From the NCBI GenBank assembly GCA_026770575.1, contig MU657174.1, positions 500,021-516,333 on the forward strand: a DNA stretch of 16,313 nt. Reading direction: 5' to 3'. The position numbers and the translations under genes are program-made. Numbering within the stretch: the first letter of the stretch is position 1; every line of letters begins with the position of its first letter. The notes beneath the pieces were generated by a model. The model was not told the DNA's origin. It was given only the letters and a program-made list of their open reading frames with translations, and did not search any database. The stretch comes from Pelagophyceae sp. CCMP2097 (lineage: Eukaryota > Sar > Pelagophyceae). Below, piece by piece: positions 8,035 to 15,173 of the stretch.

Positions 8035-9288
8035 CTAGTAGCCGCGGTCCCAGTCAACGGGGTAGAGGATGGCTTGCTTCTGCGTGAATCGCAGCAGGTT
8101 CTCGGCGAAGAGGTCGGCAACGTCGGCGGCCAGCGACCTGGATTTATTTCGGGCTTTCGTGTGGCGGCCTCAGTGGGGTCTGAGGGGTCCAACTCTTGCG
8201 GGGCGCCGTGCTGAGCACAACGGATATAGACACGCGAAAGGCATGCGGATCGGCAGCCGCCAAAGGTGCCCAAAAGACAGGCAAAAGATGGACGGCACGC
8301 ACGGCGCGGCAACGTGCCACATAGCATATAGCACTTTGAAATGGGAAAGGACTCGCAAGGGAATTTTATTTTTACAATTATTTACAAAAGTTTTTTTTTT
8401 GAGAGCCTGGCTGATTCTCAATGTGGTGACCGTGACGTCGCTGCGGCGCCAGAGCGGCGACGTCGCGGCGAGCGGCTCGCTTGCGAAGACGTCCAGAACA
8501 GCGTGGTCGAGCCATTTGGCGTCGAGCGCTTGGAGGAGCTCGGACTCTGAAATGAAGTCTCCTCGGCCGACGTTGATGAAGAGCGGCGGCGTTTTACCAG
8601 CGCGCGCGCCCGCGCGGAGCACGCCGCCGTCGAGCATGTACCGCGTCGCCGGCGTCGACGGCAAAGCGCTGACGACGACGTCGGAGGACGCGAAGACATC
8701 GGCGACGGACGTCGTCGTGCGGTCGAAGCCGCTCGCGCCCAGAGGCGTCGACGTCAGCGCGAGCGTCTCGAGGCCAAAGGCCTTGCCCACCTTTGCGACG
8801 TGGCGGCAGATGTTACCGGCGCCGAGGAATCCGAGCTTGCGCCCGGTGAGCGGCCGCACCGCGCTTTTAAGTTCTGCCTGCCGCCACTCGGGCTCGTCGT
8901 CCTGTCTCGAGAGGAGGTCGAAGCTGCGGCTCCTCCAGAGGAGGTGCGCGAAGACGTACTCGGCCATGAGCGGGCCGAAGCACCCGGAGACCTTGCCGCA
9001 TACATAGTCGCGTTTCGTCGACTTCTCCACGAGTGAGTCGACACCTGCCCACGTCGACTGCAGAAACTCGAGAGAGTCCGCTCCATCGACGAGCGGCGCG
9101 ACGAGGCCCGGGTCGCCGAGGACGACTCGGGCGTTTCGCCACGTCTCCTTTTGCGCCGTCGTGTAGTCGGCGGCCGAGTGCGCCTCGATTTCGACGTCGA
9201 CTTGCAATCGAGCCAACGACCGCTTCACCGCCGGCACCAGGCCGTCGATGCTCGAGCACACCACCACGCGCAGGAGCGGCGCCTTCAT
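8035..9288 (-). CDS. D-isomer-specific 2-hydroxyacid dehydrogenase, interrupted near the C-terminus
   Basis: An NAD(P)-dependent 2-hydroxyacid dehydrogenase, related to glyoxylate/hydroxypyruvate or phosphoglycerate dehydrogenases. The first part (about 8422-9288, 289 residues from the ATG at 9288) has the cofactor motif GAGNIC at 156-161, with Cys where the third Gly is usual. It also has the catalytic-loop Arg R242 in NVGRGD and E271 in DVFASEPL. It stops matching after SDVTVTT, just before the expected catalytic His (usually TPH). The missing end is found in another frame at about 8035-8160: ARNKSRSLAADVADLFAEN continuing to VDWDRGY and a TAG. The gap holds an A10 tract and AT-rich DNA. 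I could not find a GT...AG pair that joins the parts in phase, so this is an intron with unusual borders, an insertion, or a broken gene. The substrate is unknown. Confidence 0.72.
8345..8400 (-). other. AT-rich A10-containing tract inside the dehydrogenase gap
   Basis: Read on the minus strand, ten As at 8391-8400 are followed by about 45 AT-rich bases (ACTTTTGTAAATAATTG and so on), sharply different from the GC-rich exons on both sides. It suggests an intron or an inserted, retroposon-like piece. Confidence 0.5.
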
Positions 9289-9397
9289 CCGATGGAGGCG
9301 CCGGCCGCAAGGCCGGCCCCGCGGCGCCGTGCCGCGCGAATAAATCGCCGAACTCGAACAGCGATCGATCGGGACCCCGCCGCCGCTCCAACTCATC
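9289..9397. promoter_or_regulatory. short shared upstream region of two divergent genes
   Basis: Only 109 bp separate the ATG of the dehydrogenase (9288, minus) from the ATG of the tRNA-binding protein (9398, plus). A bidirectional promoter is inferred from this spacing. It contains GC-rich palindromic stretches (GGCCGGCCC-like) and CGATCGATCG at 9361-9370, but no clear TATA box. Confidence 0.45.
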
Positions 9398-10248
9398 ATG
9401 GAGCTCTGTGTGTGCTGCCTGATTGTGGAGGTCGGCCCTGTGCCAGGCAAGGACACCTTGAAAGAGGTGAAGCTCGACAAGGGCGGCGGCGCCACCATCT
9501 CCGTCATCACCAACGCCCCGAACGTGACCGCTGAAAGCGTGGGCAAAAGGGTGGTCGTGGCTTTGGAGGGCGCCGAGGTCAAGGGAATCACCGTCAAGCG
9601 CTGCGTCGTCGGCGGAAGGCCCTCAGAGGGCATGTTCTGCGACAGTGCCATGTTGAACTGGAAGGGCGGCGGCGCAGGTGAGCTCGCTGCCCGTCGCGTT
9701 GCCGCTGAAAAGGCCCTTCCGCAGGCACGGCCTGCTACCTCGACGACAACTTCGAGCTCGGCGCGCCGGCGCCCGAGGAGCGTGCGTCCTTGGACGTGGC
9801 CCGGCCGCCGCTCGACGCGTGCGTAGGCCCGCGGCCGAAGCAGGCGGCGGTCCAAAACGCCGTCGCGGCGACGGCGGACGGTCTGCTCTTCGAGAAGAAG
9901 CAGACAAAGGAGGAAAAGAAGGCCGCCGCCGCAAAGTCCAAAGAGCTGCGGAAGAACAAAAAGTACGTTGCAGCCGCCCCCCGAACTCGATGCCTCCGGC
10001 GCTCGACGCCCGCGCGCAGGCTCGGCATCGAGGAGGTGCCCGAGCCGGAGCCCGTGGCGCCGCCGCCGAAGCCCGTCGAGGCGCCGGCGCCGCCGCCGCG
10101 CGTCCGAGGGCCGCGCGTCGCGCCGCCCGTCGTCGTCGTCGCGCCCGCGGCGCCCGCCGACGCCGACGCCGACGCGGCCGAGGCGGCCCCGAGCGTCGCC
10201 GTCGCGTCGCTCTTCGGCAAGAAGAAGAAGAAGGACACGGCCAAGTAA
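9398..10248 (+). CDS. stand-alone tRNA-binding (EMAPII/Arc1p-type OB-fold) domain protein
   Basis: Residues ~8-105 match the tRNA-binding OB fold found at the ends of Met- and Tyr-tRNA synthetases and in EMAPII/Arc1p-type cofactors. Features are a VEVG start, a KLDKGGG strand, VGKRVVVALEGAEVKGI, and the characteristic RPSEGMF at 74-80. Exon 1 is 9398-9677 and intron 1 is 9678-9724 (47 nt, GTGAGC...CGCAG, phase 1). Exon 2, from 9725, continues the fold with GTACYLDDNFELGAP. A Lys-rich helix (KKQTKEEKKAAAAKSKELRK), a Pro/Ala-rich linker and a terminal KKKKK stretch follow. A second intron at 9963-10019 (57 nt, GTACGT...GCGCAG) would remove 19 odd residues in frame, giving 248 rather than 267 residues. 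The start ATG has A at -3 and G at +4. Its role is probably tRNA or synthetase binding in the cytosol; exact partners are unknown. Confidence 0.8.
9678..9724 (+). other. intron 1 of the tRNA-binding protein gene
   Basis: 47 nt, GTGAGC to CCTTCCGCAG with a pyrimidine-rich end. The conserved fold passes from the first to a second reading frame exactly across it, so splicing is well supported. Confidence 0.88.
9963..10019 (+). other. likely in-frame intron of the tRNA-binding protein gene
   Basis: 57 nt, GTACGT to CGCGCGCAG, a multiple of three with no stop. It encodes an Arg/Thr/Pro-rich stretch unlike the Lys-rich helix before it and the Pro/Glu-rich linker after it. Retention would also keep the frame open. 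Confidence 0.55.
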
Positions 10249-10962
10249 AGCAAAAGAGGAACGATCAAAACAACGATGAACGATCTAACGCCCTCGGGTA
10301 TACGGCGGCGGGCTCCGCAGCGCGGCCGACAGCGTGAGGGCGTGAGGCCCTCGTGCGTCGTCGGCCGGCGGGCGGTCGGATGCGGCGCTTCCTCGAACCC
10401 GTCGCTATGGTCCCATATTATGGGACTCGACTCTCGAGCTCGAGCGAACATCGGGGAACCGCACGCAAAGCGTCAACTGTCGTTTCGGCGACTCCCGCGG
10501 CGGTTCCGCGGGCCGGCGGTTCGATGCGAGGCCAGCAGTACCGCGCGTCGGGCGAGGTGCGTCTTGCACGTGTGGCGGATCGACTCTTGAGCGCGGTGTG
10601 TAGGTCGCGCTGCCGGTTTCTTGATACGGCGTCTTTCGAACGATGCCTCGTCCGAAGCACCCACTCACCCGCCCCTCCGCAGGCGAACCACGTCGGATGG
10701 TGCGTCGCGCGCGCGTTGCGGAGAGGTCGTTACATGTCGTTATAGGCGCGACAAGTGCGGCTGGCTTGACTTGTTCTGCTACGAGGGCGGTGCGTCCTCT
10801 CGGCCACCTCCGGCCGTACAAGAGTCCGAAACCGACGGCCGCGACAGCCGACGGCGCCTCTGCAGGCCGCGACTCGAGCACGATCCAGAACGCGGCGACG
10901 ACGCTCTTCGTCAGTCGCGCCTCGTGTCACGCCTCGGCCGCGCCGCCGAGCCGAGGTCGCGC
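10249..10962. other. 714-bp stretch without a supported gene
   Basis: Open frames on both strands here are Arg-rich and unlike proteins. It contains a perfect 8-bp-arm inverted repeat at 10410-10426 and a self-complementary CTCGAGCTCGAG at 10433-10444. It is probably the 3' flank of the tRNA-binding gene and the upstream region of the secreted Cys-rich gene. Confidence 0.45.
10410..10426. repeat. perfect short palindrome with AT centre
   Basis: GTCCCATA and TATGGGAC are exact reverse complements separated by one T. A 12-bp self-complementary CTCGAGCTCGAG follows at 10433-10444. It could be a protein-binding site or chance. Confidence 0.6.
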
Positions 10963-12045
10963 ATGCAGGTCGCGCTTGCCGTCGCGTGGGCCGTGTGCGT
11001 CGCGACGGCGTACTCGTCGCAGCGCGGCGGCGCGCGCAAGTGGAAGCTGCACTGGAGTGAGCCGCCTGACTCTTGCCGTCCCCTGGGCCCCCCGCGGCGA
11101 CGGAGCGGCGCAGGCGGCGTCACGCTGGGCCTGCTCTGCTGCACGCAGTACTACTTCATCTTCCGTGCGTGCCTGTCCTTCTCCGGCGCGATGACGAAGA
11201 GTATAGACGTTATGATAGGCGCGGCGAACATCTTCCCATACACGTACAACGACGACCTCGTGCTGCGCTACGACTGCCTGCACTCGACCAAGGGCGGCAA
11301 GATTTCCGACTTGGACGCCGAGAACACGGCCGAGTCGTTGATGAACCCGTGCTTCTGCCACGCCACTGCGCGGTGCCGCATCCGAGCGACGAACGCCTTT
11401 ATCGATCCGCTCACGTGTCCGCAAGCCAGCCGCGCCCGCCGGCAAACGCCGCGAGGACAAAAGACGCGAGCGGCAGGCCCACGCCGGGGGGTAGCCCCGC
11501 GGCCGTCGCGCGACGGACGATGCCTGCCTTTCGCCCCTGAAACCGTCTTCTGCTTCGCCAGGCGCGACGGCACGGCTGAGTGCAGCGAGCAGGACGGGTA
11601 CATCATCGGGCGCCAGGGCGGGAAGAAAGAGCAGCGGACGGACCGCGACTGCAAGCAGGGCCGCGGCAACGAAGCGGCGTCCGACCGCGCGTGGCGTTTC
11701 AACCGTTCCTCGCGGGGTGCCGCGTTTGCCCACTCGCGTTTCCTAGGTTCCAAGTGCACAAAAGAAGAGCCGTGCACGCCGTGTGACCTCGACGAGCTCG
11801 CCACGGGATACGACCAATTCTTCTGCGCGTTTTGCACCGACGTGAACAAGGGCGACTGCAAGTTCCGCCAGGACACGGGGCCCTACTGCTACGCCTCGCC
11901 GGGGTCGCGGGACGTCGTGCCGTGCAAGCGCTGCTGCACGCCGCCCCTCGTCGACTTTACGGGGCCGTTCCCGAGCCCAAACGGCGGGCCCGACTACTTC
12001 CAGTGCAGGTTCCGGTACAAGGGCGTCGACTTTGGACACTACTAA
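10963..12045 (+). CDS. secreted Cys-rich protein of unknown function
   Basis: I do not recognise the family. The ATG at 10963 opens a clear signal peptide (MQVALAVAWAVCVATAYS). The mature part has many cysteines, especially in the last ~100 residues (CTKEEPCTPCDLDEL, FCAFCTDVNKGDC, CKRCC), which suggests a disulfide-bonded extracellular or lumenal domain. It ends FGHY. Likely introns that keep the frame are 11057-11113 (57 nt, GTGAGC...GCGCAG, phase 1) and 11415-11561 (147 nt, GTGTCC to a strong CTTCTGCTTCGCCAG, phase 2). A weaker candidate is 11165-11206 (42 nt, GTGCGT...TATAG). Removing the first two leaves 292 residues and deletes Arg/Pro-rich stretches. The frame is also open upstream to 10621, but that part is Arg-rich and not protein-like. 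It converges on the next gene with 61 bp between stops. Confidence 0.68.
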   Translation: MQVALAVAWAVCVATAYSSQRGGARKWKLHWSEPPDSCRPLGPPRRRSGAGGVTLGLLCCTQYYFIFRACLSFSGAMTKSIDVMIGAANIFPYTYNDDLVLRYDCLHSTKGGKISDLDAENTAESLMNPCFCHATARCRIRATNAFIDPLTCPQASRARRQTPRGQKTRAAGPRRGVAPRPSRDGRCLPFAPETVFCFARRDGTAECSEQDGYIIGRQGGKKEQRTDRDCKQGRGNEAASDRAWRFNRSSRGAAFAHSRFLGSKCTKEEPCTPCDLDELATGYDQFFCAFCTDVNKGDCKFRQDTGPYCYASPGSRDVVPCKRCCTPPLVDFTGPFPSPNGGPDYFQCRFRYKGVDFGHY

Positions 12046-12106
12046 ACAACGCGACGCGCGTACTCCGCGTGGCTCCTACCGCGACGGTTGGGTTGGATTG
12101 TATTTA

Positions 12107-12610
12107 CTAGTTGCCGTGCCTGCACTGGTGCTTCTTCTGCTTGCTGCGGAAGATGGATCGGCCCGAGTTTTTGCCGGCTTTTTCCCGGCGGACGACGAGC
12201 TTCTTCGACCCCTTTTCACCGTTGGTGAGCCTGACCACGTGCGCGGCTAAAAGCTTCGCGGCGGCCTGGTCGAGCATCTTGGCAAAGGCGGAAGAGAAGA
12301 CGTGGAGGAACGTCGGCCGGTGCTCGAGGCACTTGGAGTGCTTGGAGAAGCCGTCCTTGGCAGCGCGCGCGGCGACCGTGCGGCACCGCGGGAAGCCCTT
12401 GGCGGCGAGCCAGGAGACGCGCATGCCCGCGTCGGCGTCGAACCGCGTGGCCAGGAACGCGATGAAGTCCTCCTTTTCGCTCCGCGAGAGGACTATCTTC
12501 TCATCCTTGTCCAAACCGCCCTTTTTCTTCGTCGAGGCGCGCGTCGACGCCGCCCCGGACGGCGCCACAGACCCGGCCTCCATGCGCTCGTCGTCGCCGG
12601 ACTCGGACAT
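12107..12610 (-). CDS. small basic protein of unknown function
   Basis: A 167-residue protein from a clear ATG at 12610 (a Ser/Glu/Asp-rich first ten residues) to a TAG at 12107-12109. Residues 1-35 are probably disordered. Residues 38-62 (DEKIVLSRSEKEDFIAFLAT) and 100-127 (FLHVFSSAFAKMLDQAAAKL) look like amphipathic helices, and the last 40 residues are Lys/Arg-rich. Codons favour G/C in third position, and the antisense frame is less protein-like. Composition suggests a nucleic-acid-binding or nuclear protein, but no family is recognised. There is no signal peptide. Its 3' end lies 61 bp from the convergent secreted Cys-rich gene, so their transcripts may overlap. Confidence 0.65.
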   Translation of the reverse strand: MSESGDDERMEAGSVAPSGAASTRASTKKKGGLDKDEKIVLSRSEKEDFIAFLATRFDADAGMRVSWLAAKGFPRCRTVAARAAKDGFSKHSKCLEHRPTFLHVFSSAFAKMLDQAAAKLLAAHVVRLTNGEKGSKKLVVRREKAGKNSGRSIFRSKQKKHQCRHGN

Positions 12611-12678
12611 GTCGAAGGGCCGCGGGCACTGAGAGAGCGCTCACGACGCTGGTGACTTCGACTTCTATAACATCGCCG

Positions 12679-12706
12679 AGAGAAAACCCGCAGAGAAAAC
12701 CCGCAG
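12679..12706. repeat. two-copy 14-bp tandem repeat upstream of the small basic gene
   Basis: GAGAAAACCCGCA repeats back to back, about 70-95 bp upstream of the ATG at 12610. It may be a promoter element or chance. Confidence 0.5.
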
Positions 12707-12804
12707 CGACGCCGTTCAGGCTCGTGGCTCATGCTCTCACGAGGAACCCTAGAGCGCTGCTTCGGTCCTCGAGAGCGCAGCGGGACGTTGATCCTCTGCA
12801 TTGT

Positions 12805-13627
12805 TTACGTGCATGCTCCCTCGTCTGGGCCCACGTTGGTGAGTCGCCAGAGTCGCGGCGCGGCGTCCTCGCGCACGACGACGAGCGCCGCCCACGCGGC
12901 GGCGTCGAACTCGCCCGGGGCGCGGCGGATTTGGAGCGTGACGCCGCGGCCTCCGCCGCGGCGCGGCGGCAGCGACGTCACCACCTCTTGGCCCGGCTCG
13001 ACCGTCGCGCTCATGGATCCCAGCGCGGCGACGATAGCGAAGCGCGCGCGCGCCGGGCCGACGACGGCTGCGACGGCCGTCTCCCACCTGGCGCGAGACC
13101 GAGCTCCGACGAGGGCGCAGCGGCAGAGGAGACGCGGCTCCAAACGTCGCTTCGTCGTTGCGGATGTCTACCTCTCCCATCGCGCCGCGCCCGCCGTCGG
13201 CGAACACCGGGCCCTGGACGCTCGACGCCGCGGAAGCCTGCGAAGGGGCGTCGGCCAGCGCAGACACAGAAGTTCGCCCAACGCTCCGAGTCCCGAGGCT
13301 CCGGCGCATGTGTCGGGGCTCCTCTCGGCCACTTACCGCAACGAGCGCCTCGAACGTTTCCGCATCGCGGAGCGGTCCAAGGACGTACGCCCAGGCTGGC
13401 ATGGCCGCGGGGTCTTCGCGGCGGCCGGCACCGTAGTCAGCGCCGCTTGCCGCCGCCTCGACGGACGCGTCGAACTGGTACTTGCCGCCGTGCTGATTGC
13501 CCACGTAGTCCCCCACCGAAGACGCGCGGCATCCGACGGCCCGGCGGCGGCCGACGGCGAGGCCCGCGGCCCCGATCCGCCTGTCCGCCAGAGCCAGGAG
13601 CAAAATCCATAGTGTCGGAGACGACAT
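12805..13627 (-). CDS. secreted or organelle-targeted protein of unknown function, incompletely resolved exons
   Basis: The ATG at 13627 starts a hydrophobic signal (MSSPTLWILLLALADRRIGA) followed by an Arg/Ser/Ala-rich stretch, which would suit a signal peptide or a bipartite plastid presequence. Exon 1 is 13337-13627 and includes MPAWAYVLGPLRDAETFEAL. Intron 1 (13238-13336, 99 nt, GTAAGT...CTTCGCAG, phase 0 both sides, no stop) has a textbook donor and acceptor. Exon 2 starts at 13237 with ASAASSVQGPVFADGG. The coherent sequence then moves to another frame, ETAVAAVVGPARARFAIVAA to NVGPDEGACT, with a TAA at 12805-12807. The second junction, around 13080-13160, could not be fixed: all in-phase options give very short or weak introns. 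No family was recognised. Confidence 0.55.
13238..13336 (-). other. intron 1 of the secreted unknown gene
   Basis: 99 nt starting GTAAGT and ending CCCCTTCGCAG, phase 0 on both sides. Its length is a multiple of three and it lacks a stop, so it reads through as an Arg/Ser-rich insert if not removed. Confidence 0.78.
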
Positions 13628-13821
13628 GAGCTGCACGGCCCGGGAGCCGACGGACTACCCACGCTAGGCCTCCGAGCACAGCTCGGCGAGGTTTGTGTAT
13701 CGCCGAAAATGAATGCCACGGTATGTGTTCACACGAGAGAGCGATTCCCACCGATGCCCCGGCGCCCCGGGGTATGGAAGGATTATTATGATAATATTCT
13801 CAGCAGAGAATACTATACTAC

Positions 13822-14284
13822 GAAACTTACTGTATTCTATCACTTTTAACCTAATTTACCCTAAGAAAGGGAAACTTACTTTATAGAGGCGTCTTTAAAT
13901 CCACCCTTATTGGCATATTTCAAATAGTGAGAGCTTGTCGCCCGCCCCGGTGCTCCTTGCGAGATGTTCCGCGCCACGGCCCGCGTGGGCCTTGGCGCGC
14001 GCGCCCGGTTTGCGTTCCCCGTCGGCCTCTGCTTCTTCGGGACTTGAATTCCTTTAAGTAGAAATTATTTTTTACTGACCCGATTAGACTGCGAAAGTAG
14101 CGCGCTCTTCTCAAGCTCCACAGCCTCCGAGGTTCATGGCCCGCGGTGGGCTCGCCGTCGTGATGATAATTACATCTAGATTATGGGCTTCGTTTTTGGC
14201 GACTAAAGTAAATTACTCTGGCTCAAAAGTAATATATCATAACTTACCCAGTAAGTTACTGATAATTATTCATACGAAACTTAC
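13822..14284 (+). repeat. recurring GAAACTTAC motif and palindrome
   Basis: GAAACTTAC occurs at 13822-13830, 13871-13879 and 14276-14284. A related palindrome AACTTAC-cca-GTAAGTT lies at 14241-14257. All are inside the AT-rich islands. A palindrome TATTCTC-agca-GAGAATA at 13795-13812 is close by. They could be subterminal binding sites of a mobile element. Confidence 0.6.
13964..14047 (+). other. 27-codon open frame resembling a mitochondrial presequence
   Basis: ATG to TGA encodes a short Arg/Ala/Phe-rich peptide (begins MFRATARVGLGARARFAFP) like a mitochondrial targeting sequence, in a GC-rich block between AT-rich islands. There is no following exon that I can identify. It may be a captured first-exon fragment or coincidence. 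Confidence 0.25.
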
Positions 14285-14297
14285 TTTTACCATCCAT

Positions 14298-14498
14298 AGG
14301 AAGTTCCGGCCCCAATTAGAATCGGCTTTCGCGGAAATGCCCCAACTAGAATCTAACTTTTTCTGAACATATTCCCAATTTCGAGCTCCGTGATTGGTTC
14401 AAAATTTCTTTTTCTGAACATATTATATTTTCAAGTCACCTGATAGGCCAGATTGGATTCTAATTGGGGCCAGATTCTAATTGGGGCAGGAACTTCCT
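14298..14498. mobile_element. ~200-bp element with 26-bp terminal inverted repeats
   Basis: 14298-14323 (AGGAAGTTCCGGCCCCAATT then AGAATC) is the reverse complement of 14473-14498 with one mismatch in 26. Inside each end is a second, partial copy of the GCCCCAA..TAGAATC unit (14338-14352 and 14456-14470). The core contains a direct repeat TTTTTCTGAACATAT at 14357-14371 and again near 14408-14423. It is non-coding and resembles a MITE. It shares its right end with the larger putative element. Confidence 0.68.
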
Positions 14499-14760
14499 AC
14501 CCCGGGGGGTCTCATATTCGGAAGCTCCGGGAAGAAGAGTTCCTCGGGGCTCTCAGACTCGGAAGTCTCGGGGGCGGGGAGCATGGCGGCTGCGGCCTGC
14601 TGGGAACCCTTCGTCTGCGAGCCTGCGAGCTCCTCGACGTCGAGACGCACGGCGCGCCCCGAAGTGTAATCCACTTCTTTCGATTCGCCGCTCGCAGAAG
14701 CGCTCAGACGAGTTGCAGCTTGCGAGAGCCCTCTAGTGCGCAGCGACAGCCTGATAGGGG
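14477..14760 (-). pseudogene. ORF fragment ending inside the terminal repeat of the AT-rich element
   Basis: On the minus strand an open frame reads QAATRLSASASGESKEVDYT, continues through RLDVEELAGSQTKGSQQAAA and an acidic PETSESESPEELFFPELPNM, and ends at a TAG within CCCCAATTAG, i.e. inside the element's inverted repeat. Its upstream part matches the duplicated 184-bp unit, where the same frame reads QAATCQSASARGESKEVDEI. No start codon is evident. It is probably a truncated exon or gene remnant; the original function is unknown. Confidence 0.4.
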
Positions 14761-14851
14761 AAGACAGCCCCCGAAGGTGATGCCCCGGACCACTGCTCTT
14801 CCACGGCTCGCCGCCGCCGCCGCCGCGCCGCCGCCGGTGCGAACCGATCGC
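14669..14851. repeat. direct repeat copy 1 (~183 bp)
   Basis: Begins ATCCACTTCTTTCGATTCGC, includes CGAAGGTGATGCCCCGGACC and CCACTGCTCTTCCACGG, and ends with a variable GCC-rich run and GTGCGA..GATCGC. A diverged copy lies about 228 bp downstream. Confidence 0.85.
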
Positions 14852-14895
14852 GACGCGGGCCGGCGCGCCCCTCGACGTCGACGACGCATGATTTC

Positions 14896-15080
14896 ATCCA
14901 CTTCTTTCGATTCGCCTCTCGCAGAAGCGCTCTGACAAGTTGCAGCTTGCGCGAGCCCTTTGCGCAGCGACAGCCCCAAAGGGGAAGATAGCCCCCGAAG
15001 GGGGCCGAAGGGGATGCCCCTGACCACTGCTCTTCCACGGCCCGCATCCGCCGCCGCCGCGTCGCCGCGGGTGCGATCGC
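14896..15080. repeat. direct repeat copy 2 (~185 bp)
   Basis: A diverged copy of 14669-14851 with small indels, including CGAAGGGGATGCCCCTGACC in place of CGAAGGTGATGCCCCGGACC and a shorter GCC-rich run. The indels shift frames relative to copy 1. Confidence 0.85.
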
Positions 15081-15151
15081 AGATGGCGCCCGCCCGCGTT
15101 ATCGTCCCTCAGGAAGAGCACCGGACCGGGCCCGCGACCCGCGTCTGTGCA

Positions 15152-15173
15152 AACCGCCATCGCGCAGGCTGGC
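15152..15173 (+). repeat. inverted repeat, left arm (22 bp)
   Basis: AACCGCCATCGCGCAGGCTG plus GC is the reverse complement of 15274-15295 with one mismatch. Similarity continues imperfectly for about 14 bases toward the centre, so the two arms could form a long stem over a ~100-base loop. Confidence 0.8.

Larger units (their letters stand above)
13765..14507. mobile_element. putative AT-rich MITE-like element with inverted ends
   Basis: CCCCGGGGTATGGAAG at 13765-13780 matches the reverse complement of 14493-14507 (CCCCGGGGTAGGAAG) with one gap. The ~740 bp between are mostly AT-rich in a GC-rich setting and carry three GAAACTTAC motifs and several small palindromes. There is no transposase. 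Ends this short and GC-rich could be chance, so confidence is moderate. Confidence 0.4.

Noticed and set aside
10621..10962. N-terminal extension of the secreted Cys-rich gene
   Set aside because: It is Arg-rich and precedes a perfect signal peptide, so the ATG at 10963 is the better start.
10927..11733. Minus-strand frame of 268 codons
   Set aside because: Arg/Ala-rich shadow of the secreted Cys-rich gene.
12111..12632. Plus-strand frame of 173 codons
   Set aside because: Antisense to the small basic protein; no coherent domain and a weaker composition.
13100..13119. A 20-nt GTGGGA...GCAG intron in the secreted unknown gene
   Set aside because: Too short for a spliceosomal intron, although it would restore the frame nearly correctly.
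12652..13629. Two long plus-strand frames
   Set aside because: Arg-rich and opposite to a gene with a signal peptide and a textbook intron.
14733..15047. Minus-strand frame with repeated EEQWSGASPS peptides
   Set aside because: The repetition comes from the DNA duplication, and indels put equivalent parts in different frames.
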